Shown here in pieces: positions 1 to 10,959 of a DNA stretch of 64,000 nt. Origin of the DNA: Polytrichum commune (Eukaryota > Streptophyta > Polytrichopsida > Polytrichales > Polytrichaceae); assembly GCA_950295325.1 (NCBI GenBank), contig OX485809.1, forward strand, positions 18,354,001 through 18,418,000. The letters are read 5' to 3'. The position numbers and the translations under genes are program-made. Below the pieces are notes generated by a model. The model had not been told where the DNA came from and did not search any database. It saw only the letters and a program-made list of their open reading frames with translations. Each line of letters starts with the position of its first letter. Positions within the stretch are counted from its first letter, which is position 1.

Positions 1-215
1 TTTTTAGGGGAATGAAGCAATGTGATTGGCTATGAAATGGGTTCTCAACCAGCCGTGGTTTACACTACACCCAAGACTTCTTTGGTGGACAAGATTAAGT
101 ATGAATTAAAAACCGACGTGGCTGCCAACATGGCCACACTCTTTGATTAGGGGAGTTCTCTGGAGGTCGAGTTTCTTGGGCATCCTCAAACCCTCGGTTT
201 GACCAATGTGGATAT
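1..215. repeat. Truncated MITE-like remnant
   Basis: Phrases here (a 'tgtgattggctatgaaa' stretch, 'ggtttacactaca', and 'gtggctgccaacatggc') match, in the same order and with divergence, the complete MITE at 9675-10048. The left end lies outside the window and no right terminus was found. It is best read as a decayed relative of that family. Nothing coding is seen up to position 510. Confidence 0.4.
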
Positions 216-511
216 TTTGCACAACGTACATTGTATGTGCGCATGTCTTCATATGTCTTTGAAAGGAATTGATGCTCTATGAGGCCCTTCTAATTATCGT
301 GATATATGTTTTGGAGTTCCATGTATAATCAACTAATCCTGAAATTGTATAAGCTGGATGAAATCAACAAATTTGGACCGAACATGTCCAAATTTGGATG
401 AATTTATATGCCATTCATCCACATGCAACCAGCGCTGCTCTTTTGAGAATTTGGAAACAAAAGAAGATCACTGCAGTCATAGTTTCTTCAGACTATGTTT
501 TCAGGCCTTCA

Positions 512-1010
512 GGGCCACTTCATACACGAGCCAAGAGCCGTGACCATGAAATTATGAGAGCCCAAAAGAAAGTGTCCCAAGGCTGTCCCAACACACGTCC
601 AAAACCATGTAGTGTGGTTACCGATCCTCAAGTGTAGTGTGAAGCCATATGTGACCAGACCCTTAACCAAATGCTATTTCAATGAAGTTCTATTCATGTG
701 GGTCCTCGCACATGATATAATAGAATAAATCAACGGTTGTGAACATTCGGAGTGCCACGGTCTCCCAGTTTTGTGTTAGACCTACCTCCAAGAGATGGGT
801 TTTAAAAATAATCCAAGTGACCATGAAACATGATCCATTCGATGCCACATAAGATTCCATGTAGACTTTACACCCATCTTTGCATTCACATACTCTCTTG
901 GTCCCTCAAGCCTAGTGTGAAGCGAACTTGGACCGGCTCCACCTTTCCACCAATGAGAGTGCTCGAAGTGTAATGGTCATGGGCACTTGGTCTCGTGTGT
1001 GAAGTGGCCC
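512..1010. mobile_element. Tourist-like MITE, GGGCCACTTC family, copy 1
   Basis: The element begins GGGCCACTTCATACACGAG and ends with the near inverse, CTCGTGTGTGAAGTGGCCC. It is 499 bp and has no coding capacity. Flanking triplets are TCA on the left and TAA on the right, so the expected TWA duplication is only partly kept. Its interior aligns with the copy at 40616-41110 in the same orientation and with 1877-2404 in the opposite one. GGGCC termini with TWA duplications are typical of PIF/Harbinger-mobilised Tourist MITEs. Confidence 0.75.
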
Positions 1011-1876
1011 TAAATCTAAGACATGCATGAAGATATATATGGCTTGGAATGTAAACACTGCAAGTTGAGTCTAATTATACAACACAATAATGTTACATGT
1101 TGTGGGATTGAGTGCATGAATATAACACGTTGCTTTGCCTTCTTCCTACGTCAATAACATTTTTTAAGCTACATAACCCTTCAACATAGACCTACCTTCT
1201 CACTTCCCACTCTTTGATTTGTCCTTTGAGAAAGGACAATACGTCATCGGAACCAAGAAGTACCAAATTCACATTGAAGATATGGATCTAGAGAATCCCA
1301 ACATGTATAATGTAAGATCTTGAGGGACTATTCCTAAATAAAGGACGAATGCCAAAGTGGTTGAAGAAATTTATGTTGGGAATCAAATTCACAATGCAAA
1401 TGCTTGTATATACAAATTGTTTGTTGGCTCGGTCTGTAGGACAAAGACTATGCATCGACTTCTATGATTCAAGAGCAATTTCTTAACCACTTTGCGTTCA
1501 CACTTGGACCTTACTTGTTCTTAGTATTTGTGGTCCAATTTATTTAACGTGAATGGTGAAAGCTTGCATACCTTGGACAACTAACCAAGTATTTCAACTA
1601 TTAGTTAACTAGTTGCCTTTCGTAACTATAGTTGATCGCGATTTGATCTGCCAAAAAATGTAGTTGACTATAGTTGTTATAAAATCTAGTTAACTATGGT
1701 TGTCCTCTAAAATGTATTGAAAAATATATATAATTGATTGTAGTTGGTTATAGGTATAATAAATAACCATGAACTGGCATGAGCAAAGTGTACAACTACA
1801 ATTACAATCTTTCATAAGAAATGATAGAGCCTCACGGTTCTATCATTTTTCTTGTTGGGATCCAAGTTGAATATGA
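1011..1876. repeat. Gene-free stretch with 'gttaactatagttg' repeat
   Basis: No supported gene. From about 1560 to 1790 the sequence carries repeated short phrases of the type 'tagttaactatagttg', related to 4765-5310 inside the large GAGCATC element. The rest is AT-rich and unrecognised. Confidence 0.4.
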
Positions 1877-2404
1877 GGGCCACTTCACATACGAGACTGA
1901 GAGCCCGTGCTAGTCATTTCCAACACGCATTGGTGGTAAGGGCGGAGCCAGTCCAAGTGCGCTTCACACTACGCTTGAGGGACCAACGGAGTATGTGAAT
2001 GCAAGATGGATGTCAAGTCTACGTGGATTCCTACATGACATTGAATGGATCATGTTTCATGGTCACTTGGACTAGCTTCTTTTTCTTTTTGGCACAAATT
2101 AAAACTTGGATTATTTCCAAAAAACCACCTCTTGGAGGTAGGCCTAACACAATACCGGGAGACCATGGCACTCCGTATGCTCACAACCATTGATTTATTC
2201 TATTTTATCATGTGTGAGGACCTGCATGAATATAGTTTCATTGAAATAGCATTTGGTTGAGGGCCCGGTCACATATGACTTCACACTACACTTGAAGGTC
2301 CATGACCACACTACATGATTTTGGAGGTGTCTTGGGACAACCTTTGGACACTTTCTTTTGGGCTCTCACAATTTCATGGCTCTTGGCTCGTGTGGAAAGT
2401 GACC
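1877..2404. mobile_element. Tourist-like MITE, GGGCCACTTC family, copy 2 (inverted)
   Basis: The same family as 512-1010 in reverse orientation, starting GGGCCACTTCACATACGAG. Its right end is degraded (GTGGAAAGTGACC) and is followed by TTA; the left flank is TGA. About 528 bp, non-coding. Another MITE begins 10 bp downstream, so the two lie nearly end to end. Confidence 0.7.
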
Positions 2405-2413
2405 TTAGACTTA

Positions 2414-2813
2414 GGGCGCTGCCACACTACACGCAGGCACTTAGCAACGAGGCCTCCGACTGGCCCTGGCAAGGGCTTACCTGCCACACTGACGGCATGC
2501 ACGGTGGCGCCCCGGTATCGGGAGTCCTAGCTGGCCTTCTTCCTAACTTGCCTCAACTTCCAGGGGAAGGAGGCTGGCACTTGCGGCACCCCCGGCGCCG
2601 GGCCTGACCCCCCCTCCCCGGTGACATTCTCCACCCTCCACCCGGCCCGAAATGACCGGCTCTGTCTGCATAGGGTTGCTGGAAATTTCCCGGCAGCTGC
2701 ATTGCGGCAGACTGCCGGTGCCGCAGGTGTGGTCACCCTCGCCGACGTGGGCAAGGCAGCAGGCTGCCCTAGCCTGTGGCTTCTAAGGGGTTGCTGTGAG
2801 TGTGACATCGCCC
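2414..2813. mobile_element. GC-rich 400-bp MITE with TTA duplication
   Basis: Flanked on both sides by TTA (2411-2413 and 2814-2816). The left end, GGGCGCTGCCACACTAC, is an imperfect inverse of the right end, which reads GGGCGATGTCACACTCA on the other strand. The interior is markedly GC-rich against the AT-rich surroundings and contains internal inverted segments. It has no convincing coding capacity: the open frames across it overlap on both strands and match nothing I recognise. Best classed as a Harbinger-type MITE. Confidence 0.65.
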
Positions 2814-3051
2814 TTAATGATCTTGCCACACACAACTCGAGCTTATGAACTTGTACCTTTGTCCCACTAGGTTGCCAACATGACAAAAAGAAAAAGAAAA
2901 AAGAAAAAAGAAAACTCTGAAATTGGAGACGATCCAAAATTTATTTCCAAGTTCTCAATTAGTGTGTGGCTTAAATTGAACTGTAGTTACGAAAAAAAAC
3001 TAATTTGGTTGGCATGAGTGACACTTGATTTACTAACTACACTGATCATGG

Positions 3052-3248
3052 CAATTAGTGCGTGTAAGTTGACTATTCGGAGTTATGCAATGCCATACTA
3101 TGTAAAGAGAATGTAACGTTTTACCATACAAAGATGTTTTTGTTATGTGATGTCCGAACAACCTATTGAATTTTCTCTGGTAAGAATTAACCTCATGGGT
3201 AAGATGTTATTGCACTGCGTAGCTCCGAATAACAACACACACTAATTG
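3052..3248. mobile_element. Short MITE, CAATTAGTG family, copy 1
   Basis: 197 bp running from CAATTAGTGCGTG to CACACACTAATTG. The inverted repeat continues inward through 'ctattcggagttatgcaatg' and its complement 'cattgcactgcgtagctccgaat'-like right arm. A second copy lies at 10104-10306. The target duplication is not clear: TTA/TAA within the termini and a 2-bp GG are both possible. Confidence 0.65.
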
Positions 3249-3668
3249 GGAATTGGCATAGTCTATAAACTTTTAAGAACTTGTGAGGAATACAAAATCA
3301 AGTTATTTTGAGTACAATACAACCAAATCTACTATACCTACTTCGACAACAAAAGTGGTATGCCATCACATTTTGTGAGCCGTGTATGGCCAACCCTTGA
3401 AGCACGTGATTTTAAGGTCGGCCAAAATAAAAGAACACGAGCCTTACATGCGCCTAAGATGGTGGAGAGTTGTCTCAAAGGTGGTCCCCAAGGAATGATT
3501 TCCAAATCCAAGCATGAACTTGAGTTTTGTGGGGTTTTTCAAGACCAATATCTAATGAGCAAGTCCGGTTTGAGTTTGAACATAAGGAGGGAACAAGGGC
3601 TTCGTCATTTTTGGCACGTGTAAGGGTTCAAATTATTTTACCTTGACATGGCAAAACTTGTAATATTA

Positions 3669-4250
3669 GGGCCACTTCACACACAAGGTTGAAGGCCCCT
3701 AACCATGGCAATGTACGAGCTCTCATTGGTTGAAAAGGTAGAGACCGTCCAAGTTCACTTCACACTAGGAGGTGAAGGCCTAAAGGCCCAAAGAAGAGTT
3801 CATGGATGAAAAGTCTACATGGAGTCCTACATGGCAGGTTGTGGATAAGGGTGCATGGTCTACCGGAATTTGCGTCAGACCCACCTCCAAGAGGTGGACC
3901 TGACACAAATTCCGGTAGACCATGACTTTTTTAATCTTTTTTTCCAACATGACAAATTTCAAGTTATACTACAGGGCAAACTTTATGACATACAAACACC
4001 ACCAAGTAATTTTCTTAAATTGATAAAGTTTGAGACACATTATATTAAACCAAATCCTCCACTCTTTTTCAGCCGCCAACAAAATATGCAATGGTCCCGC
4101 AACATGGTTCATTCTCACTCCACACTATGCTTGAGGACCCAAGACTACATAAAATGGCTTTCCCAACACCCATGGCACGGCCTTTGGATGAGAGTCAAGG
4201 GTCCTCACCATTACAAGGTCACAACTCTTGGCTCATGTGTGATGTGGCCC
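3669..4250. mobile_element. Tourist-like MITE, GGGCCACTTC family, longer variant
   Basis: 582 bp, starting GGGCCACTTCACACACAAG and ending GTGTGATGTGGCCC, with perfect TTA duplications (3666-3668 and 4251-4253). Only the ends match the shorter copies. The interior holds a near-perfect hairpin at about 3859-3924, whose arms read 'ggtctaccggaatttg' and its complement. Open frames inside are fortuitous. Confidence 0.75.
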
Positions 4251-4529
4251 TTAAGCTTGAACTGAAGTTGCGTGTGGTTGGACCCCTTCATAAGAACAAT
4301 ATCCTAAAGTAACAAAGTATGTTGAGCTTGCTTAGAAGTGTTCTAGTAGATATCACCTCTTGGCAAGACATAATTGCATATAAGCATACCTTTCACTCAT
4401 CCAACAAAATTGTCATGCAGACATGGAAGTCACTTTTCTTAGTTGACTTGGCACTAAAAATCGCTTTGAAGTTATTGAATGAGTACTCTAGTGAGCCACA
4501 TTTATGATGAACTGACCACAAATCTATAA

Positions 4530-5782
4530 GAGCATCGTCAATGCACGCCCGTCAAAGGCCATTCGAAGGCCCCCGGGGCACTGTGGGCGACTGGCGTGGG
4601 GAGGTGCTGGGCAGTAGCCTCAATGCAGCACCCGCCATGCACTCTTGTTACCCATTCCCGCGGCCATGGTGGCGTCGCAAACCGGCCACGGTGGCGTGAG
4701 CGGGGTAGCCACAAAGGCATGGGCCAGCTCCCATAGAGTAGTTGCACTAATGCAAATCTTGGATAACTCACCAACTAATTCAACTATTGCTTAACTAGTC
4801 GCCTTTCATAATTATAGTTGTTCATGATTTGACTTGCCAAAATATGTAATTAACTATAGATGTTTTAAAATTTAGTCAACCAAAAACTCTAGTTAACTCT
4901 AGTTATATTTAGTTAACTAAATATCTAGTCAGCTAAAGTTGAGCACAACATGTTCACGGAATTCTATTGTAATGTTGTAGTGTCACTAGTGTGTTATTTG
5001 TGTTGGTGGTGTATATGGAGATTGTTCTAGAACCCAATATTGTGATGTATAACATTGAGCCCAATCTATTGTAATGATCGTATAAAGGCTTTTCTTGATG
5101 ATCCTCAATGGCATGAGCATATTAAAAACCCTCAATTGAAGCAAATTAAGAGGCAAAGTTCTTCGAATATATAATAATATTTGGAATTTTTCTAGTTATC
5201 TATAGTTATTATTCAAATCAGTTTGAATTTTTTCTAGTTAACTATAGTTGTTCCCTAAAATGTATTGAAAAAGATCTAGTTAACTATAGTTATTTTGGCA
5301 CTTCTCCAAGGTCTGCACTAATGTGACTAATGCCTTGTGAGAGCGTTAGTCGCATTACTCGCACGGCACTAATGTGCCTAATGCGATTGTGATTAAGAGT
5401 GAAGATGGGGAAAAAGAAACCCCAGCATTAAGATACATAATGAAAAGAAAAAAATCACACCAACATGAAGACACGAAACAAAGACCAAAAAATCAGGCCA
5501 CCATCTAGACACAAAACAAAGACCAAAAAACCACGCCAACGTCAAGACATGAAACAAACACCACAAAGAATCCTTGCCTTTCCCGCCTCTACGACTGCCA
5601 TCATGGGCGTTGACTGCGTCTAGCGGGAGGAACAAAGCTCACGGCAAAGGGACAAAACTTGCCGAGACCAGGAGGTATTTGGCGAGACATGGGAGACTAA
5701 CAAGAGTCTTCCCAAGCCCGTTAAGGTACGTTGAAATTGCCACACCTGCCAAACGCCGTTGGTGGGTGCATTGTGGATGCTC
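4530..5782. mobile_element. Non-autonomous Harbinger-type element, GAGCATC ends
   Basis: A 1,253-bp element bounded by TAA on both sides (4527-4529 and 5783-5785). The left end GAGCATCGTCAATGCACGCC pairs with the right end GGTGGGTGCATTGTGGATGCTC read on the other strand. The GAGCATC-type terminus and 3-bp TAA duplication are the usual form of plant PIF/Harbinger elements. The interior has a GC-rich left part, an AT-rich middle with repeated 'gttaactatagttg' phrases (also at 1560-1790), and a purine-rich right part. No transposase remnant was found, so it would have needed help in trans. Confidence 0.7.
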
Positions 5783-5785
5783 TAA

Positions 5786-7809
5786 GGGGGGAGGGGGACT
5801 TGATATATCATGGATAGATGAGAGGTGTCCTTGATTGCAACGAATTCCTCTTGCCTTATCGATTTGCTTGTGAGAAAAAATTGTGAGACAAATGCTAACC
5901 CGTGAAATTTACAAATTGATGAAGTCTAAAACAATGGGGAAGAAGTGACCACGTTAGAAGATATTCATGGGAAGATACTTATAAAAAGGTCCAGAATGGA
6001 ATTGGGACTTCATATATAAATGATGTGCTTCTTTTTGGGCGAATTGTTTCATATCAATGTTTAATACAAACCTTGGATCTAGATCTTAGTGTAAACTCCT
6101 TGGGTCTAGAACAATCTTGGAGGTGGGTTCATCCTTGGAAACCTAAATGACTGCGCGGGTGACTATGAAATAAAACCCCTTATATACGAGAATTTTATAA
6201 AGGAAAGCAAATGTATGCGTACTAACGGTAGGCTTGGAAATGGACTCATGTGTTTATACTCAACTTTCCAATTTGACGTGATGAATGCCTCCACATACAC
6301 AAATATAGGAATCATGAAATAGATAGGCCTATTTTACATGTAAAAGTCATTTTGAACTACCACCATATGACAACAATGGATGGACATGTAAATTGGATGA
6401 AACTAGCACACCTATTGTCAACTTTTTTCTCCAAACCTTAGGGGGCCCTTTTGTGAACCTACGCTTACTTCCAAAATTCTTCGTAGCTTTTCTAAATGTA
6501 CACACAAGTGAAAAACAATAGCCCTCCCTTACGTATACTATGTAGGACATGCCTCAAATAATACCCACGTGACAATTTAAACTCGCATTAGTTCGTACAT
6601 GACATGAAGAGTTCACCCCCGGGAGAATAATACTCTCAACCAATAAGATTGCTTGAATATGGAACTTTTTCTTTGGTCTTGGTCCCTAGTGTAAATCCAC
6701 CCTAAGGGTAGGATTACACTCAAGTCCGGGCCCAAAAGACATGATATTTGAAACACCCTTTTATGGACTGGACATGGACCCCACTTTTGGACTCACAATT
6801 GGACCCATTCTTGAAGTTTGGTGACTCAAAATTGGGTGGAGTGATTTTTGAGTACGTATTGATAGACAGTGGTGGGAAAGTGGTGTCACAAAGTTAGCGC
6901 AACTCCATTTTGTCATATTTTGGACTTATACTAATATGTAAAGTGCTTGAGTCCAAAATTTTGCTCTCAACCAATGAAATTGCTCAATTTTATAGTTTAT
7001 GTGGTTTTATCGACCCTACATAGACTCATTTGTAAATTTTGTGGGTCAAACTCTAGGTTAGTTGAACAAAAGATGATCTTGACAACTTGTGTGTAAAATC
7101 ACCCAAGTGTTCGTAAAAGTTAGATTAACATGCCAAAGAAGTGGGGTTGGACGAGTAAAAAGGATTTTTTTCTAGCTTGTCATTTTACAATCAATGGGCC
7201 AAGCTAGCCTTGCATAGGTGGATCCATTATTTAGGATAACGATTCTCATGGACAAAGCCATGTTTTGATATTAGAGTATGGGGACGAATTGAGGTGGAAA
7301 TCCCTTGATAGTCCTTTGTTTGAGTGCAATTGGAAAGTCTTGGAGGGCTTTTGTGAGTTTAGGTGCCGACATGTGTTATCTTTGTATAACTAAGATTCTC
7401 CTCATCCTCTTTGCCATGTATGTGCACATGCATCTTTTTGCTCTTCGCACCACTTGTGTATTCCCTGAACAAGATCAAACTCAAGAAAAAAAAAAACTCA
7501 CAATTTTTGCAAAGTTTTGTTGCCCCGGGATACGAAAAAACAACTTTCCTTCCTAATGTTATTTGTGGAATATTTTATGCACTGGCACAAATATTGGAAG
7601 TGGCCAATATGGGAGATTCCTTCAAAACTCACCAAAAGCGGGGACCAACCCAAGTTTGTTATTTTTTAAATCCAAAAGTTTCACCCAACTTTCAAAAGCA
7701 AACCTAGCAACATTCAAACTCTCACTCTCTACTGAGCTCTTCATACAAAAGTCCCTCAACAAGGATCAAACTAATCCTACTTTGATCCTTCTTTGAGGGA
7801 CTTCACAGA
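5786..7809. other. Gene-free intergenic sequence
   Basis: No gene is supported. Small open frames (for example 7305-7556) lack recognisable motifs. About 7095-7260 is a diverged dispersed repeat matching 42690-42870 (shared phrase 'gggccaagctagccttgca'). A hairpin at 7751-7802 pairs 'gtccctcaacaaggatcaaa' with its complement; a looser version occurs near 42978-43040. Confidence 0.4.
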
Positions 7810-8298
7810 TCAACCAATGAACGGGGAGGATCAATCGCTAGGTACAAATAAAACCAGTTGAGTATGAGAAATGACCAGTTGAAGGTCAAGACTTCAAGAA
7901 AATTACCGATCATTTGAAACAAATGTATAGAATATATCTCGAATCAATAAAGAAAAACCGGAAGAGGTCGACATGCAACCGGTTGGACTTGGAAATCACT
8001 CGCTACTTAGGATATTGACCGATTATGCCCAAAATTCTCCCCGGACACTGCATTGGATATCCAATGCAATGTCTGGGTAGATTTTTGGGCATAACTGGTC
8101 AGAATCCTAGTGTTTCCATGTCCAACAAGTTGCATGTCGATATCTTCCAATTTTTTCTTTATTCATTTGAGGTATATTCCATAGATTCCCCTCAAATATT
8201 TGGTAATTTTCTTGAAGTCTTGACCTTCGACTTATTATTTCTCAAACTCAACCGGTACATCTGCAACTAGTGGTCGGTTCTCCTTGTTCATTGTTTTG
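7810..8298. mobile_element. Foldback element with ~200-bp arms
   Basis: The left arm (about 7810-8015) is the inverse complement of the right arm (about 8104-8298). They meet in an 84-bp palindromic centre at about 8016-8103, whose arms read 'gaccgattatgcccaaaa' and 'ttttgggcataactggtc', turning over at 'ggatatcc'. Outer ends are CAATGAACGGGGAG and its near inverse CTCCTTGTTCATTG. Divergence between the arms points to an old insertion. No coding capacity. Partial copies lie at 23995-24222, 44766-44965 and 63783-64000. Confidence 0.65.
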
Positions 8299-9460
8299 AT
8301 GAACTCTCATGTAAGACATACTTATGTCCCCTCCCCACCTGACTTTAGCTAAGCCTAAAAGTGGGTTCTAAAAACATGGCCTTCACACCATCGACATTAT
8401 CTAGTGCCGAGCGTAGTTGGCAAATGATGTGGCATGGTTTAAAAGTGGAGGTTTTAAGCCCCAAGCACCGACCCACCCATCGGTACCTAGACATGAGGCA
8501 AGAGTATAGGACCTTTAAAAGTGTCACTCCCCGCCTTTGTGATTGGTTGCTTTTTAGTCTTAGCTATGAGGGCATGAGGAGCTCCACTAACAAAAACCGA
8601 TGGTAAGATAGATGAGTAGTAAGGGACTTGGGGATGGGACAAAAACTATCCAACATTCATTGCTTGATAGATAAAAGCATGAACATGTGTGAAAGTTACT
8701 TAACTAAAACCTACTCGAAAATCTCCGGAGCAAGTTCTCGTAGGTGCATTGGGATAGCCGAATGCCTCCCCTATAACCGAGGGAGCTTTACCCGGTTTTT
8801 AGAAAAGACTTTGGTTATTCGGTAAAGTCAGGTGGGGAGGGGGCATTAGGATATTGACTGATTATACCCAAATTTCTCTCTAGACACTTGGACATCCAAA
8901 GCAATGTCTGGGAAGATTTTGAAGCATAACCGGTCACATCCCAAGTAGTGTTTCCAAGTCCAACCGGTTACATGTTGACATCTTCTGGTTTTCCTTCATT
9001 GATTTGAGGTATATTCCATAGATTCCTTTTAAACGATCGATAATCTTCTTGAAGTTTTGATGAACTTCAACCAGTTTTTTTCTCAAACTCAACCAGTACA
9101 TCTGCAACTAGCGGCCGGTTCTCCTCGTTCATTGTTCCAATGAGCTCTCATGTAAGACATACTTGGGATACTGAACGATTATACCCAATTTTCTCTCTAG
9201 ACACTTGGACATCCAATGCAATGTCTGGGAAGATTTTGAGGCATAACCGGTCACCATCCCAAGTAGTGTTTCCAAGTCCAACCGGTTACGTGTTGAGATC
9301 TTCCGGTTTTCCTTCATTTATTTGAGGTATATTCCATAGATTCCTTTTAAACGATCGATAATCTTCTTGAAGTTTTGATGAACTTCAACCAGTACGTCTG
9401 CAACTAGCTAGCGGCCAGTTCTCCTCGTTCATTGTTCCATTGAGCTCTCTCATGTAAAGC
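8010..9460. repeat. Three-unit tandem array of the foldback right half
   Basis: Units start at about 8010, 8849 and 9166, each opening with a version of 'ggatattgaccgattatgcc' and running through the palindromic centre and right arm. The spacing of units 2 and 3 is about 317 bp. The third unit lacks the 'gacatactt' end. A MITE (8325-8845) separates units 1 and 2. The array is non-coding. Confidence 0.65.
8325..8845. mobile_element. Tourist-like MITE, TGCCCCCTCCCCACC family, copy 1
   Basis: 521 bp with termini TGTCCCCTCCCCACCTGAC and GTCAGGTGGGGAGGGGGCA, flanked by perfect TTA duplications (8322-8324 and 8846-8848). The empty site is visible nearby: the undisturbed repeat at 8006-8016 reads 'acttaggatat', just what excision of one TTA plus this element would leave. 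Full-length relatives are at 45111-45630 (reverse) and 62564-63081. Open frames inside are not genes. Confidence 0.85.
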
Positions 9461-9674
9461 CTTCCCATTCCCAATGCCTGCCTCTCATTGTACGGCATCT
9501 CCTTGATAAGCGATCGGGTACTGTGAGTGTGTCTGTGCTGCACGACAATCGTCAAGTTGGTCACCTAATTAAACGTGATTGAATCAACCGCCAAGGATTG
9601 AGCTTAAGCTTAATTTGCTTGTCTCCGTAACCCTTTTTTTGTTGGACTTTGGAACCGATGCTTAACCTCTTTAA

Positions 9675-10048
9675 GGGCCGGTTTACACTACGGTGGAGAA
9701 GTCCACCGGTCATGAAAAAAAGGGCGTTTCTCAATTGTGATTGGTTGAAAATGCAACTCTTGACCGGTGGGTGTTTACACTAGGTGAAGAAAACAATGAT
9801 GGTGAACTTTTCTCATGGATGATAAAATGACATGGCCGCCTACATGGCGGCACTTTTTGGAGTTGGGCTTCTCCGGAGGAGGAGTTTCTTGTCCGGCCTC
9901 AAGAGGCTGGAGAAGCCCAATTCAATAAAAATATTTTATTGCCTTTAATTCTTCTCCGGCACATCCACCATTTGCCTCATATAACCATGTCTTGGCCAAG
10001 CATTCTTGACCGACCGGAGGCCTTCTCCACTGTAGTGTAAACCGGCCC
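9675..10048. mobile_element. Tourist-like MITE, GGGCCGGTTTACACTAC ends
   Basis: 374 bp with a near-perfect terminal inverted repeat (GGGCCGGTTTACACTACGGT at the left and the inverse of GGGCCGGTTTACACTACAGT at the right) and perfect TAA duplications (9672-9674 and 10049-10051). The interior has smaller self-complementary blocks and no coding capacity. Among the best preserved elements here, so probably a fairly recent arrival. Confidence 0.85.
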
Positions 10049-10103
10049 TAAGTAGTAGTACTACTACCACAATGGTGCTTACAATCTAGTGCACCGATCC
10101 TGC

Positions 10104-10306
10104 CAATTAGAGCGTGTTACTATTCGGAGTTACGTACGCAGTGCTATAGCTGTGTAACAAGAGTGTAGTATTTCACTAAGCACAAGTAGTATATGTTCTA
10201 TGATGATTTCCAAACAACCTGTTGAGCTTTCGTTTGTGGATTTGGAACTCGTGAGGTTAGACGTTATTGCATTGTGTAGCTCGGAATAATAAACACACAC
10301 TAATTG
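10104..10306. mobile_element. Short MITE, CAATTAGTG family, copy 2
   Basis: 203 bp from CAATTAGAGCGTG to CACACACTAATTG, homologous along its length to 3052-3248, with 'ctattcggagttacg' near the left end and its counterpart 'tagctcggaataat' at the right. It begins about 55 bp after the MITE ending at 10048. Confidence 0.65.
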
Positions 10307-10955
10307 GGATAATCGGTGTAGTACATGCAAACATACGATTGCGAGATGTAATTTTGATTCACCGGTGAGTTTGAGGCAGTAATTTGTGTTTATAAGGGCG
10401 GTTTATGTTCTACCGAAACTTGAGCGAGGGACCACTTGAAAAATCGAAGCACTTTGATTGGCCGAGAAATGCGAGAAGATTCAATTTGGGTTTTGAGGTA
10501 GATGTCTCTAGTTTGGTTTTTGGAACTTGAAAATGGAGACCTACACCGACTCTCAAAACAGAGTCAATAAGAAAAACAACTAATTTTGGGAAGTTGTATA
10601 TGGAAGAGTATCTTTTTGCCAAAGCGTAAATTGGGTCAAGTGCGCAACCAACGTGTCTATCATCCTCGCAAATTTCAGCTTGAGTATTGTAGCAACGGGA
10701 TAGAAATTGTATTTCGGATGAACTTAGGTCTATTGAGTCAAATTTGGAATTGCTTTCATCACACACCTTCAATTGCAATAATAAGTTCACAACACCACCC
10801 AAGGTTCTTCCTCACACTTATGGTTAGTAGTGTGGTCTATGAGGACATTTTCTCTTACAGTTGTGAACGGTTGCTTTACATATGAGAGCATTACTACAAG
10901 AGAAGAGATTGAATGCAATAACCTCGTTGCAGCATGGGTGTGGCACATGTGTAGT
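10307..10955. other. Gene-free spacer
   Basis: No supported gene. Overlapping frames on both strands around 10410-10885 carry no motif I recognise. Confidence 0.3.
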
Positions 10956-10959
10956 GTCA

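Noticed and set aside
2527-2937. 136-codon minus-strand frame across the GC-rich segment
   Set aside because: It spans a MITE with clear terminal repeats and runs into flanking poly-A/T; GC-rich DNA gives long chance frames.
8016-9260. Regularly spaced repeats as a CRISPR-like array
   Set aside because: Units are ~317 bp, contain palindromes of a foldback element, and the genome is a plant's.
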